Below, piece by piece: positions 34,566-44,894 of a stretch of 64,000 nt of DNA. The notes beneath the pieces are model-generated. The model saw only the letters and a program-made list of their open reading frames with translations, made no database searches and was not told the origin of the DNA. Where the stretch lies: NCBI GenBank assembly GCA_015680685.1, contig MNCI01003605.1:556437-620436 (forward strand). Reading direction: 5' to 3'. Source of the stretch: Gnetum montanum. Taxonomy: Eukaryota > Streptophyta > Gnetopsida > Gnetales > Gnetaceae. A program made the translations under genes and the position numbers. The stretch's first letter is position 1; each line of letters opens with the position of its first letter.

Positions 34566-36578
34566 TTACTACTGTTCATATAGTTGCAGTGGAGCTCCAC
34601 TTGGATAATATGGTTGTTCCTAGTGGAAATACCTAAGATTACCTTAAGGATAAGGTAACCTTCTGGATGTTTGCCTTTGTGTAAGATGTGGATGTAAGGC
34701 ATACATCCCAGACTCTTGTAGATGTGAAAAAACGAGGCAACATCCCTTAGTATGTTTGTATTGATAGATGCTACACCCACGATTATCATCTGATTCACTA
34801 TCTGCAACCTCTTATATTGCAGTACTCTTACCCTCACCTTTGTAATATGCACATTTAGCTTCTTTGTGCCTCCTACACTCACACTTACTACTTTGTTCTC
34901 TAGACTCCTCAACAATTTTAAGAATAGCTTGGAATCTGTTATCCATTGAGTTCCTTAATTGATCAACCTTAGCTATAAGGTCAAATTGGAATTGTTGGAG
35001 TGGCAAGGCTTTCTTATGCACCCCCTCATCAAATACGAACTCATCCTCACTGTCATAAAATTGAACCTCCCTCTTATAAATGGAAGGATCATAGTTGTAC
35101 TCTTCTACACTTTCTCTTTTTCTTAGTTTTCCCTCCTCTTTGGTGACCTGCTCTATTAATCTTTGTATTTGATGGGAAATTAGTTCTGACAATCGCCCTT
35201 GGGCATAAACACTAAGGGTTTTCCTCATTTCATTACAAAGGCCATCTACAATGTGGTGAAATTGAACCAATTGGAAATAACTATGGCCACAACATTTGTG
35301 CATCAAGGCATAGTATCGACCAATGGTGGCATCCAAGAGTTCTTGTTTTCCTTGTTTCCACCCTTGAATATGCTTCTTTAAGTTGGACACTCTTATCATT
35401 GAACAACTTAAGCATGGTACTCCATCATCTAATAGATTCCAGCTTTAAGAACCAGTACCAATTTTTTGCTTCTTTGATAAGTGTCTTGGGGAACAACTTC
35501 AATTTCTGCCACTCATTCTCTATGTTCTACAAGGCACATACATCTTGGAAAGCTTGAAGATGATTTTGTAGATTAGAGTTATATCCTCCTTCAAATCAAG
35601 GAATATTGTTCATCTCTAATTGTTTGATCTGCCTATCCTTCACATGCTTCATTGGAATTCTAACTGTCTCTGTGATGTTAAGCATACTTCATATAGCAAA
35701 TCAAGGTTCATCAAGGCCTTCATCATGGCACCTACAATGCCCTCTACTACCCCTTCATTCATGGTGATGTACCTCTCTTGAATGTCTGCCTCCTTGATCT
35801 TATCTGTCTTGACGGTCCTTTGGTTATTTTGGTCTCATCAATCATTTCGTTCATTTCGATCACCTCCATCATGGTCTTGCCTTCTATGGTCATGGTTAGA
35901 GCCAGAAGAAAAAGATGATGACAAAGTGGAAGAGGAAGGAGAACCAGCATCATCACGATGCCTACTACCACTTCTTCGGTGATTGTGACCATGCTCATGA
36001 TTTTCCTTCTTGTCTGCATCCCTATCTTGACTTTCCCCTCTAAATCCTTCTTTATCATTAGATCCCTTGTTACCAAAATCAGGATTGTGAACTGTGGAAT
36101 GCAAATTGTGATTTTGATGTCCATCACTGAAGTCAAAGAGAGGAGTTTCATTGAATGGAAAACCCCCAGAAAAGGGTTCCCCACTAGCTTGTTAGTACAA
36201 CAGGAATGGAAAATCATTAAGCCCTTTTCCCTTTGAAAATTCCTAGAGCTATTCTAGTTGTCGATCCCGCAGACATTGTGCTTTGGTGGGATAATAATCC
36301 TTGGTGTCAGCATCTTCCACAATATACTCTCCATGGAAATTTTAAAGACCACATCATGCAAGCATTTGATAGAGCATTGCAGGAGCAGCACGATCGAGCA
36401 GCAACATAATGTTGCCCTCCATGTCATGCCACCGAAGATGTTCATCCTGGTGTAGGATGAAGGTGAAGTTTGACACATACTCATCAAGTTGAGTATATAT
36501 AATTTGATACTGTTGAGGCTTTGGTGAATTAACTTTATCAACCTTGGTCAAAGAATCACTCCTATGAGAAAAAGACAT
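34566..36578 (-). pseudogene. gag of the minus-strand element, main part
   Basis: Reading leftward, the ATG at 36578 opens MSFSHRSDSLTKVDKVNSP and includes YTQLDEYVSNFTFILHQDEH (open 36354-36578). A His/Arg-rich linker is open at 35759-36217 and 35838-36104. The capsid-type part is broken near 35400-35700, then open at 34812-35399 (LKKHIQGWKQGKQE, LIEQVTKEEGKLRKRESVEEYN, KVDQLRNSMDNRFQAILKIVEES). A gag-tail segment continues to 34566, where the nested LTR interrupts it. It is the same protein type as at 25513 and 53057. Confidence 0.8.
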
Positions 36579-36714
36579 TTTCAGTTAGCAAATAAAAATC
36601 ACAATGTGCTTTGAGAATTTGTTGTAGTAATTATGAAATAAGATATGACTCTAAGGTTTGTTTCAATGATTTAAAGTTTCATTGGTTCTTAGATAGTGCA
36701 TGAAACAACTAAAA

Positions 36715-36735
36715 GGTCCCCTACAATGGTGCCAA
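36715..36735 (-). promoter_or_regulatory. Primer-binding site of the minus-strand element
   Basis: Minus-strand TTGGCACCATTGTAGGGGAC directly follows the 5' LTR, a worn copy of the site at 10055. Confidence 0.7.
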
Positions 36736-37544
36736 TGATGAGTGATCATGTACCCCTACGCCCAACCATATGAATCACTAAGGTGTTACACGCGATCTGG
36801 TCGAATTCCATGAACCTAAAGTTATCTAATGCACTAGCTCTTTTAGGAAGTGAAATGGATGTTGAGAACATTCATTGTCTTCCCAACTACACTTGTGAGG
36901 TTCAAGGATATGGTTTAAGTATAATTGAGGTATATGATTTTTCTTATTTATATTTTATAGATTTGGTCGCCTACAACAAAAATGAAAATTAGAGTAATTT
37001 AAAACCTAATTCGTCATTGCCTATCTAACCTAACACAAGTAACCGACCCACTTTCCTAAACACATATAATGTTGCTAGGCTACCAAACATTAAGTGTTGC
37101 TAGGTTACCAGGTACTATATGAATACTTGAAGTCGTCATGCTCATCTTCATTAACAACTGGAAATAAATTGCTTAACTCAAGTGCATTCAAGTAAAAAGT
37201 AAGAAAGTAAAATGCATTAAAGAAAATATTAATCTATTCTCAGTGTTATAAGGATTGTTAAAAGAGTTCGTTTTATTCCTATCACATTGCTACACTCAAG
37301 TACATTAGTGCTTAAACAAAGAATCGTACACACTTAGACTCCTTCTATGGGCACTCAAAAAATATTCTAACTCTAAGGAAAAGAAATGGCAAGAGCTTTG
37401 CTACTCTGACTAAGAAAGACCAAAAACTGACCATGAAAACTAGAGCCCGGGCATAGTATTTATAGCCATGGGGTATACACCTTGACATTGCGGCTTTGAC
37501 ATCAGGTACGCTACGTTGAAGCCGACATAAAATGCAACTCATGA
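36736..37544 (-). repeat. 5' LTR of the minus-strand element
   Basis: On plus it starts TGATGAGTGATCATGTACC and ends AACTCATGA. It is collinear with 17913-18724. The minus-strand TATA (CTATAAATACT) lies near 37457-37467. The ORF 36783-36992 is LTR sequence. Confidence 0.85.
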
Positions 37545-38263
37545 GATGTTATATAAATTAAAGAGGAATTAAACAAAAGAAGGAAAAAAGTCTTTTAACT
37601 TAGTAAAAGATACGTTTAAATTAAGAAGGAACTTATGTTTTATGAATAAAAAGCTAGTAGCCAAAAACATAAAAATTAATAAAATCGTGCTTCAAAATAT
37701 TTAATGTTTTTTATATTAAGTATTTATCACCATGATTTAAAGTTTTGTCATCTAAATACCCTATAAGGTGATGATATCGCGTGACACTATAAGGTGATGA
37801 TATCGCGTGACATTATAGGATACTAAAGTGATATAAAGTGACATTATATGTAAAAGTATTCTTGCACATTCTATGAATCTATACGTATATTCATTGCAAG
37901 TTGTAAGTTGATAAAAGGATGAAAAGTTTGCTATATTGAATCTTGTGTCTTACTCTAAAACGTCCACGGATAGCCTAACCACCAAAGATCTCTCCTTAAC
38001 CAAAGGGTGCTATGTAGTAGGATAAATGTAGCACGTTTCTTATTAAAGAAAAAACAGATGATGTCAAACTCGACAACAAAAAGGGGAAAAAGATAAATAG
38101 CAAACCCTAAATATATGCAACGAATGGGAAGCAGACCATAGCGAAACCAACTTAGGCCGTGGATGGGCGAACACGGTTCCGAATTTGGCAACCAAAAACG
38201 AATAAATCCCTGCAAACAAAGCAACGACAGGAGAAGCAGAATCAGCAAAGAAGAATAGCAACA
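37545..38263 (+). promoter_or_regulatory. Upstream region of the desiccation-related gene
   Basis: About 0.7 kb of AT-rich sequence separates the element end from the start codon. It carries a 26-bp tandem duplication (37761-37812). A weak TATA-like CTAAATATATG lies at 38107-38117, about 150 bases before the ATG. I cannot fix the transcription start. ORFs on minus at 37955-38264 are shadows. Confidence 0.4.
37761..37812. repeat. 26-bp tandem duplication with a GATATCGCGTGA core
   Basis: Two exact adjacent copies start at 37761 and 37787, each containing GGTGATGATATCGCGTGACA. A third partial match (AAAGTGATATAAAGTGACATT) follows at about 37824-37845. The GATATCGCG core resembles the U3 palindromes of the LTRs at 3-16 kb. 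Confidence 0.75.
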
Positions 38264-39325
38264 ATGGCAGGAGGAAGTTCAGTTTCTGCAGTAGGCTTCA
38301 TCACGATGATGCTGCTGCTGCTGGCGACGGGGCCGCAGGCGGAAGGGAAACGCAAGAGTGGAATCCACAAAAAGGAAGTGATACCACCGGGGGCGTACGT
38401 TCCAGGACCGATAGCCAAAAGCGACGTGGAGTTGCTGGAATTCCCGCTGAATCTGGAGTACCTGGAGGCCGAGTTCTTCCTCTACGGCACCTTCGGCTAC
38501 GGCCTCAACAAGGTAGCGCCGGAGCTTCCGGCAGGCGGACCGACCCCCAAAGGCGGACGCAAGGCCAAGCTCGGCCGCCTCGTCCGCCAAGTGATGGCGG
38601 ACTTCGGCGCGCAGGAGGTGGGACACCTGCGGGCCATCCGGAGCACCCTTCCGCACGCCGTGGCGTCCGCGTTTCAGCGTCCGCAGCTCGACATCAGCGC
38701 CTCTACCATCGCCTCCGTCGTAAACTCCGCCTTCAACACCACGCTGAGGCCCGCCTTCGATCCCTACGCTTCCGATATCAATTTCCTGATCGCCTCGTAT
38801 CTGCTGCCCTACGTCGGCCTCACCGGCTACGTCGGCACGAATCCGAGCCTGAAGTCGCCGGTGGCGCGGCGCCTGCTGGCGGGGCTTCTGGCCGTGGAGT
38901 CCGGCCAGGACGCCGTGATCCGGGCGCTGCTGTTCGAGCGCCGGAACCAGCGCGTGAAGCCGTACCCGTGGACGGTGGCGGAGTTTACAAACCGCATTTC
39001 GGCCCTCCGTGACAAACTCGGCGGCGGTGCCAAGGTCGACCAGGGACTCACCGTGGACAATGGCCGAGTACCCCGGACGCTGTCCGGAGATGCCAACTGG
39101 GTGGGATTTTCTCGGACGCAGGAGCAGATTCTGGGGATCGTGTATTCGTCTGGTAATGCCTCGGTTCCTGGCGGGATCTACCCCAACGGTGGCAATGGCA
39201 AGATTGACCGATCCTTCCTCCATGCCTCCGCCGGAGCCGGCGGTGCCCTTGCACCGGGATCGGCTCAGGCTCCGTCCGCTGCTACTGCTGGTCTTGACAG
39301 CATCCCCCGTTTTCCCTTCTATTAG
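38264..39325 (+). CDS. Desiccation-related protein, PCC13-62 type (ferritin-like)
   Basis: This single open frame of 353 codons is the only intact gene seen. The start at 38264 (AACAATGGC context) is preferred over the upstream in-frame ATG at 38159 because it opens a signal peptide: residues 1-26, with a hydrophobic core FITMMLLLLATG. A ferritin-like domain follows at about 52-230: helix DVELLEFPLNLEYLEAEFF (52-72), FGAQEVGHLRAIR (114-126) with the Glu-x-x-His pattern of a metal site, INFLIASYLLPYVG (172-185) and LLAVESGQDAVIRALLFER (208-226). A Gly/Pro/Ala-rich C-terminus ends it. The family was named from Craterostigma PCC13-62, induced on drying; its biochemistry is not settled. Export to wall or apoplast is inferred. 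No intron is visible, and the coding part is far richer in GC than its flanks. A possible AATAAA signal lies at 39537. Confidence 0.9.
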   Translation: MAGGSSVSAVGFITMMLLLLATGPQAEGKRKSGIHKKEVIPPGAYVPGPIAKSDVELLEFPLNLEYLEAEFFLYGTFGYGLNKVAPELPAGGPTPKGGRKAKLGRLVRQVMADFGAQEVGHLRAIRSTLPHAVASAFQRPQLDISASTIASVVNSAFNTTLRPAFDPYASDINFLIASYLLPYVGLTGYVGTNPSLKSPVARRLLAGLLAVESGQDAVIRALLFERRNQRVKPYPWTVAEFTNRISALRDKLGGGAKVDQGLTVDNGRVPRTLSGDANWVGFSRTQEQILGIVYSSGNASVPGGIYPNGGNGKIDRSFLHASAGAGGALAPGSAQAPSAATAGLDSIPRFPFY

Positions 39326-39865
39326 ATTCGCCAACTTCGGCACCTAAGGCCCAGCGACACGAAAGTAAATCCACCGACCAATATATCGTTAAGAAGTGAT
39401 ATACTTATGTATCTTTTAGGAATGCATTCAGTGAACTGACTCTGGGAATCGCGGGTTCGCGATTCAATTTATATTTATACGTGAGTACTTAAAAAAATAT
39501 GCAACAGGTACATAAGTGAGACGTGTATTAAAAAATAATAAAATATTGTATTAAAATAAAATACTATTAAATATTCAGTTTTAGTATTTCTGTTTGGAAG
39601 ACTGAAAAATGCCGATGGAATATCTTTGAGTTAGTTACATTGCAAAAACTTAAAAACAAAAGATAATTTAATTTACCTCACATTACATAGATGTAAAAGC
39701 TCACTATCTCTTAGTGAATGCTAAGTCTTATTTGAGTTCTTTAAGACAGAAACTAGATTTAACTCCAACATTTGTAGATATATGTATAATTAAGTAGTCA
39801 GTCATACGTGTGCACTACAAATGCACAAATACCGCAGACTCAGTCCATTGGTACTCCTAATTTAG
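39326..39865 (+). other. 3' flank of the desiccation-related gene
   Basis: AT-rich sequence with AATAAA at 39537-39542 and a TTAAAATAAAA run after it, about 212 bases past the stop, which could serve as polyadenylation signals. No other gene is recognised up to 39865. Confidence 0.4.
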
Positions 39866-40620
39866 TTGCTTTGCATTGCATTGGAGGATAGACAATTTTA
39901 TGTGATCACCATCCGTGGAGGAGTCCTTCAGCTTTTTATTATGATACTTGCTTTGTGCTTTGTTTTGGCCTCTGCAAGTTCTAAATCAACAAATGTGCAG
40001 GCTGCAGCTACTCTTGCAGCTGTGAGAGGATTGATTGAATTTAAGAGAGGGATTGCCATTGATCTACAAAATACTCATTTTAACTGAAATCGGAAGTAAA
40101 ATACTTCAACAACAATGTAACTGGATTACTGGAATGATATTTTCTACTCCAAAATGCATTCTGGTCCGGTTGAAGAGATTTTCCTTGAAGCGCCACATTG
40201 GCACGATCCATCTCTCCCTCTCTTACCAATTTATCGTTTTTACAATTGCTTGATCTTGCAAACAACTCTTTCAGTGGCGAGATTCCATCCTCCATTGGCA
40301 TGAACCACCTTGGTGGCCCGATTCCTTCAACCATAGGTAACCTATTATCTCTGCTGAAATTAGCTCTTTACTTTCACTCATTCGCTGGCAGAATTCCTGA
40401 ATCGTTTACGCACCTCAGCAGCCTCAACTACCTCAGCATGTTCACAAATTTGTTATCAGGAAAGATTCCTCCTTTCATAGGGTCACTCAGCAAACTAAAT
40501 TTGGCCGATATTTACTCTTAACAAATTTGCGAACTTCATTCCCATAGAACTTGGAAACCCGTCCTCTCTGCAGCATCTGGCTTTTTCACACACTGCACTT
40601 GTCGATTCAAATCCTTGCAC
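39866..40620 (+). pseudogene. LRR receptor-like protein pseudogene, N-terminal part
   Basis: The first open piece (39866-40087) has a hydrophobic leader (FIMILALCFVLASASS) and an LRR N-cap-like stretch, AATLAAVRGLIEFKRGI. After frameshifts, 40198-40521 reads typical plant leucine-rich repeats: LSFLQLLDLANNSFSGEIPS, then LGGPIPSTIGNLLSLLKLAL, RIPESFTHLSSLNYLSM and LLSGKIPPFIGSLSKLNL. A further repeat, FIPIELGNPSSLQHLAF, follows in another frame up to about 40600. The transmembrane and kinase parts are missing. LRR receptor kinases sense signals at the plasma membrane; this copy is broken in at least three places and cannot be functional. Confidence 0.8.
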
Positions 40621-41250
40621 CGTTGCAAAGCTTGCCTAACTTGATACACTGCAGGATTATTTAAGTGGAAACATTCCCGTGGGTCTAACCATTTGTCAGT
40701 TAACCACATGTAACATGCATTGATGCATTGAAGTGGCCTCCATATCTGTTGTGGCTTATGCATTGGCATAAAGCATTGGCGTTGGGGTAGCATCCACATC
40801 CGATGGGGTTTTGGGTCTCATATTTTTCAAATGTTCTCTCATGGTAACCGATTCCATGGCCTATAAATTCGTTCTTGATGGGAGAACAAAGGTACCACGA
40901 ATCACAGCAGATTGCAATTCTGGTCTTTTTCACGGAGGCTTGGAGGTTGCATACACCATCATTGCAGAGAGCCAATGTGAAAGAAGAATTTGAACAAAAT
41001 TAATCAAAGGCATCTGGAGGTCAGTTCTATTTGCTTTCACATTATGTACTTTGATTACTTGTGCAATGGGATTTTTTATGCACAATTATTTTCTTACATT
41101 TGGTATTGGAGCGTTAGATCAATTATTTTCTTACATTTGGTATTGGAGTGTTAGATCTCTATCAACTTTGGACTGAAATCCAGTTGCTGAATTTGAATTA
41201 AATTAAATTCTAGATTTGTCGTCCACTTCACTAGCACGTGGGATATTTAA
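40621..41250. other. Spacer after the LRR pseudogene
   Basis: No family is recognised. A minus-strand frame of 91 codons (40700-40975) is rich in Cys and Tyr but matches nothing I know. A 40-base segment containing ATTATTTTCTTACATTTGG is duplicated at about 41080-41160. Confidence 0.4.
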
Positions 41251-41752
41251 GTAAGTTATGTTGCCCATGAGCGTTTAATATTGAATGGCCTGTGTTGCTA
41301 TGTCCATTGCCTGTATTACTGTGCCCATTGCCGGTGTTGCTGTGCCTATTGCTTGGTTACACATTAGAACTGTCAAGATTACTGTGTTTACTCCACAGGA
41401 TACAAGAAGTTTGTTTTTTAAGTAAGTTATGTTGCCCATGAGCGTTTAATATTGAATGGCCTGTGTTGCATGCCCATTGCCTGTATTACTGTGCCCATTG
41501 CCGGTGTTGCTGTGCCTATTGCTTGGTTACACATTAGAACTGTCAAGATTACTGTGTTTACTCCACAGGATACAAGAAGTTTGTTTTTTAAGTAAGTTAT
41601 GTTGCCCATGAGCGTTTAATATTGAATGGCCTGTGTTGCATGCCCATTGCCTGTATTACTGTGCCCATTGCCGGTGTTGCTGTGCCTATTGCTTGGTTAC
41701 AGAACTGTCAAGATTACTGTGTTTACTCCACAGGATACAAGAAGTTTGTTTT
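41251..41752. repeat. Three-copy ~170-bp tandem repeat
   Basis: Units start at 41251, 41422 and 41592 with GTAAGTTATGTTGCCCATGA and each end in GATACAAGAAGTTTG. The copies are almost identical; the third lacks a CACATT after GGTTA. Inside each unit a shorter motif of GCCTGTATTACTGTGCCCAT type recurs three to four times at about 24 bases. The short ORFs on both strands here (41427-41609, 41622-41858) are repeat-derived. Confidence 0.9.
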
Positions 41753-41858
41753 TCCCCGTAATTTTAAGAATTCCGTCATGACCCTCATGTTTCACAGCAA
41801 GTTTGTTTTTACTCCCCGTAATTTTAAAAATTTGGTCATGACCATCATGTTTCAATGA
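41744..41858. repeat. 57-bp tandem duplication
   Basis: Two adjacent diverged copies start GTTTGTTTTT at 41744 and 41801, then share CCCCGTAATTTTAA and GTCATGACC. They continue from the end of the 170-bp repeat. Confidence 0.75.
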
Positions 41859-42053
41859 GTTGATGAAGGATAGTTTAGTTACTTAAAAGCATGTGGATTA
41901 TGTTTTATGACCTAATTGTAAAAATATACATAATGGTCATGAAAAATCAATGTGTAATGTGTAACATGTATCAATCTATGATCATTAGTGTTTTTATTTT
42001 TAAAATGTATCAATCTATAATCATTAGTGTTTTTATTTTTTTAAAGAAAAAGA

Positions 42054-42147
42054 TAGGGTTTTAACCTAGTGTTGCCTTTTCCCACCTGTCACAANTTAAA
42101 AAAAGAATAGGGTTTTAACCTAGTGTTGCCTTTTCCCACCTGTCACA
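42054..42147. repeat. 41-bp duplication across a single N
   Basis: ATAGGGTTTTAACCTAGTGT and its continuation to CACCTGTCACAA occur at 42054-42094 and again at about 42107-42147, with the N at 42095 between them. Identical ends on both sides of a gap suggest unmerged contig overlap rather than biology. A separate duplicated TATCAATCTATRATCATTAG lies just before. Confidence 0.7.
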
Positions 42148-42702
42148 ATCAAAAGGTATCATGGCTATAAAGTATTAGAAGAAAAGGATAACTTTGCTAA
42201 TGTCCTAACCAAGGTCATTATATGCATTTTTGATAAAATTATGTTTATACCATGTTAAATTTCATAATTTATCAATTTTATGCATATTTGGTATATGTAT
42301 GCATCATTATAACTAGTGATCTATATAATTTTGTATAATTTGAGAGTAGCCACAACATCTTTAATTATGCAAAATTATGTACTAAGAGCTTTTGGATCAC
42401 ATATGATAGACAACATTAAATATTGTGATTAATCATATATAATATAATAAATTTTATTTCACACATTTTTATTGTATTTAATATGATTAATTTGGATGAT
42501 ATGTTAAATTATTTTTCTTAATTTGTCCACAAGGATTAAGAAAAGAAATATAATTTAATAGTTTCATCATAAGGATATATGAATCTTTTTGAATTCAAAT
42601 TTAGCCCATAGGCAATTTTATGTCATTTGATTCATATTTTTTAGGTTTTACATTGGTAAACATGTCTTATGGTATTTTAACCTCAAATTTAGTGACATAA
42701 GC

Positions 42703-43107
42703 ATGTTTGATTATGTAGTTGTACAACCTGTAAGCTACTCTGATTTTAAATGTGACATTCCTAAATTAAAGGGTGATAATTATAACATGTGGAAGGAGAG
42801 AATTCTTCTTCATTTGGGCAAGATGGACATTGATTATGCTATTTGTAAGGATGAACCACTTTCCATTACAACAATCAGCTATCTAGATGATATTGGTAAT
42901 TATGAAAAATGGGAGCAGTTTAATCGCCTCTGTGTCATGTTCATAAAAACCAATATCTCGGCTGGTATACGTGGTTCACTAGAACAGTATGACAATGTGT
43001 GTGCTTTTTTAAAGGTCATTAATGAACAATTTGAGTCATCAAACAAGACATTGGCCAACACCTTGATAATGAAGTTCTCATTCATGAAGCTCACCTTATA
43101 TAATTGA
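42703..43107 (+). pseudogene. Ty1/copia gag fragment
   Basis: This 134-codon frame is a copia gag of UBN2 type: FKCDIPKLKGDNYNMWKERI, then LLHLGKMDIDYAICKDEP, YEKWEQFNRLCVMFIKT and GIRGSLEQYDNVCAFLKVI. That is the N-terminal half of the usual gag. It is open and well kept, but ends where gypsy sequence begins at about 43108, so it is truncated. No primer-binding site was found in the AT-rich 42232-42702 stretch upstream. A weak copia-like DNFANVLTKV near 42190-42225 may be the end of another copia pol. Confidence 0.8.
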
Positions 43108-44889
43108 TCAAACCTTTCCCTTTGGGGACATGATAATCTACAAACCTGACAACCCAAATAAAAATTAGTTGATCTATATCCAATAAATTAAATGTTTCCT
43201 AAAACCAAGACAGGCTAATGTAAATACTACCTCAACTGATGGACATCCATGTTCTATTTTTCAGATCTCCTCCTTCCAGCTCAATCGTGGGGAAGACAGC
43301 CATTCATGCTGACCATTACCATGGCCTCTCAATTTTTCTACTTTTTTATTTTTCATGTTTTTGATTTTACAAATTTTTGATTTTCTAATTTTTCTAATTT
43401 TACACCATCTTTAGTACCTTTAAACATTCTTGATTATTTTACACTTTCTTATATATTTTACTTTCTTTTGTTTCTTTTAATTAAGTGTGATATTTTCTCA
43501 TTTTTCCTAATAAATTTGCTTTATTGTCATAGGACACAATGTTGCTACTGATGTTTACTAATGATGGTTTGTGCTCAATGTGTGATTGTTGATGTCTGGT
43601 TTTTATTTTTGAATTCTGATGTTTGATGACTTTGGCATGGTTTATTTTTCATGGAATAGGTAGTGAGTCCACATCATCTGCCCATCTAATAAGGTTTATG
43701 GTTTTTCTTGTTCTGGGAATTTGAGGCCCATTTTTTATTAAAGAAACTTTTAATCAATTAGTGACCTTGGTAGTTCCAACATTAGGAAGGATCCAAAGGT
43801 TTGTAAAGGGTGTGACTTCAAGGGGACTCAATACTCTTGGTAATCTTCTTCTTGCTTGAGTGCTTAAGTGTTTTTTCACAAACTTGTTATCATTTCATAC
43901 CATCCAATGATAGGAAGATAAATAACATCGTTGCATGGTATGGTTCCCATTATTCAAAAAAGATGATGGGAATTCAAAGCACATCCCTTGGACAAATAAA
44001 AGAGCTACAAGCACTAGTTATGAGACTTTAAAGACATACACCTATGCCTGAAGGTCCCTTGTAACTAAGGCCCTCTCTCTCTCACTTCCTACTTCTCTCT
44101 CATCTTTGTGGAATGGTAGTTGTCTTGCAGAAATACTCTTGTGTAGTGGATACTCTTTGTGGAGTGGATGGATCGGTATTAGAGTGACAATGTGAAGTCA
44201 CTGAAAGTGGATGGCTTTGGTCTAGACTAAAGATGAAACTTCTCAAGTCATTTTAACCATAATTTGACAAGGGACTTCTTATGACCTCAATTTGAAACCT
44301 CATTCCACCTTCTCTATCATCCATCCATGCTGCCATAACCCACCTCACTACCAGGTTCTATGTTATTCTCTATGTCTTGAGTGGATTCTTTTGGGTTGGT
44401 CCTTAACTTGTCATGATCATTAAATTGACTATGGGACCCACAGGCTCCTTAGTTGATGTTATGCAAGGGAAAAAATGGCATGAGCCTGCTATGGGGAGGA
44501 CTCACTTGCATAACTTTTGGCTTGATTAGTTAAGGTTCCTTACCTTTAACATTGCTACAATCCTGTATTTCATATTTTCCATTGTGTAAACCACTCAGTA
44601 CTCCTTAATCTTTCATTACGTACACCATTAAATTAATTTTTTTCCAATTTCTTCAAATTTATGAAGTTTAATGTCCTCTTCTCATGATTTCATACTATTC
44701 TTGGTCTTCTAAGCTTTCATTTGACCCCAATTTCATCAAAAAATTCCTTGTATTTTGAAAATTTGATCAAAGTTAATGAAAGTCCATGGTGGTCAATAGC
44801 TATGTCAATGAGGCCTTGTTGATGTCGTTGACCATGTCAATGGGGCCCATAAATGAGGCCTTGTTCATGCAGTTTAAAAATACTATATA
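43108..44889 (+). mobile_element. 3' fragment of a plus-strand gypsy element
   Basis: It begins in the integrase C-terminus (FPFGDMIYKPDNPNKN, like 31480-31540). It continues through SIFQISSFQLNRGEDSH near 43255 and then the T-rich and landmark segments of the shared 3' block, including GTAGTGAGTCCACATCATCT near 43660 and AAAGCACATCCCTTGGAC near 43976. Homology fades near 44600; 44600-44889 is unassigned. It is cut on the left at the copia gag and on the right by the insertion at 44895. Confidence 0.65.
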
Positions 44890-44894
44890 TACCA
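44890..44894. other. Target-site duplication, left copy (TACCA)
   Basis: TACCA precedes TGATGAGG at 44895 and recurs at 54213-54217, just past the other LTR. Confidence 0.75.

Larger units (their letters stand above)
17913..37544 (-). mobile_element. Minus-strand Ty3/gypsy element, split by a nested insertion
   Basis: The element reads right to left: 5' LTR 36736-37544, primer site 36715-36735, gag 36578-34566, then (after the insertion 24507-34565) gag end, protease, RT-RNase H, integrase, 3' block and 3' LTR 17913-18724. Without the insert it is about 9.6 kb. Flanks give CATGT (17908-17912) and GATGT (37545-37549), a 4-of-5 match consistent with a worn TSD. Domain order and the FDIWGIDFM and MEVFMDDFS motifs place it on the Athila/Tat side of gypsy. 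Many stops make it inactive. Confidence 0.85.

Noticed and set aside
38279-39343. 354-codon open frame on the minus strand opposite the desiccation-related gene
   Set aside because: It mirrors the GC-rich coding strand. Its Arg/Gly/His-rich composition resembles no family and it has no signal or domain, so it is a shadow frame.
40700-40975. 91-codon Cys-rich minus frame, possible small secreted protein
   Set aside because: It has no signal peptide, no known Cys spacing and overlaps decayed sequence next to the LRR pseudogene.
41427-41858. Cys- and Ala-rich small peptides on both strands
   Set aside because: They derive from the 170-bp tandem repeat and have no independent support.
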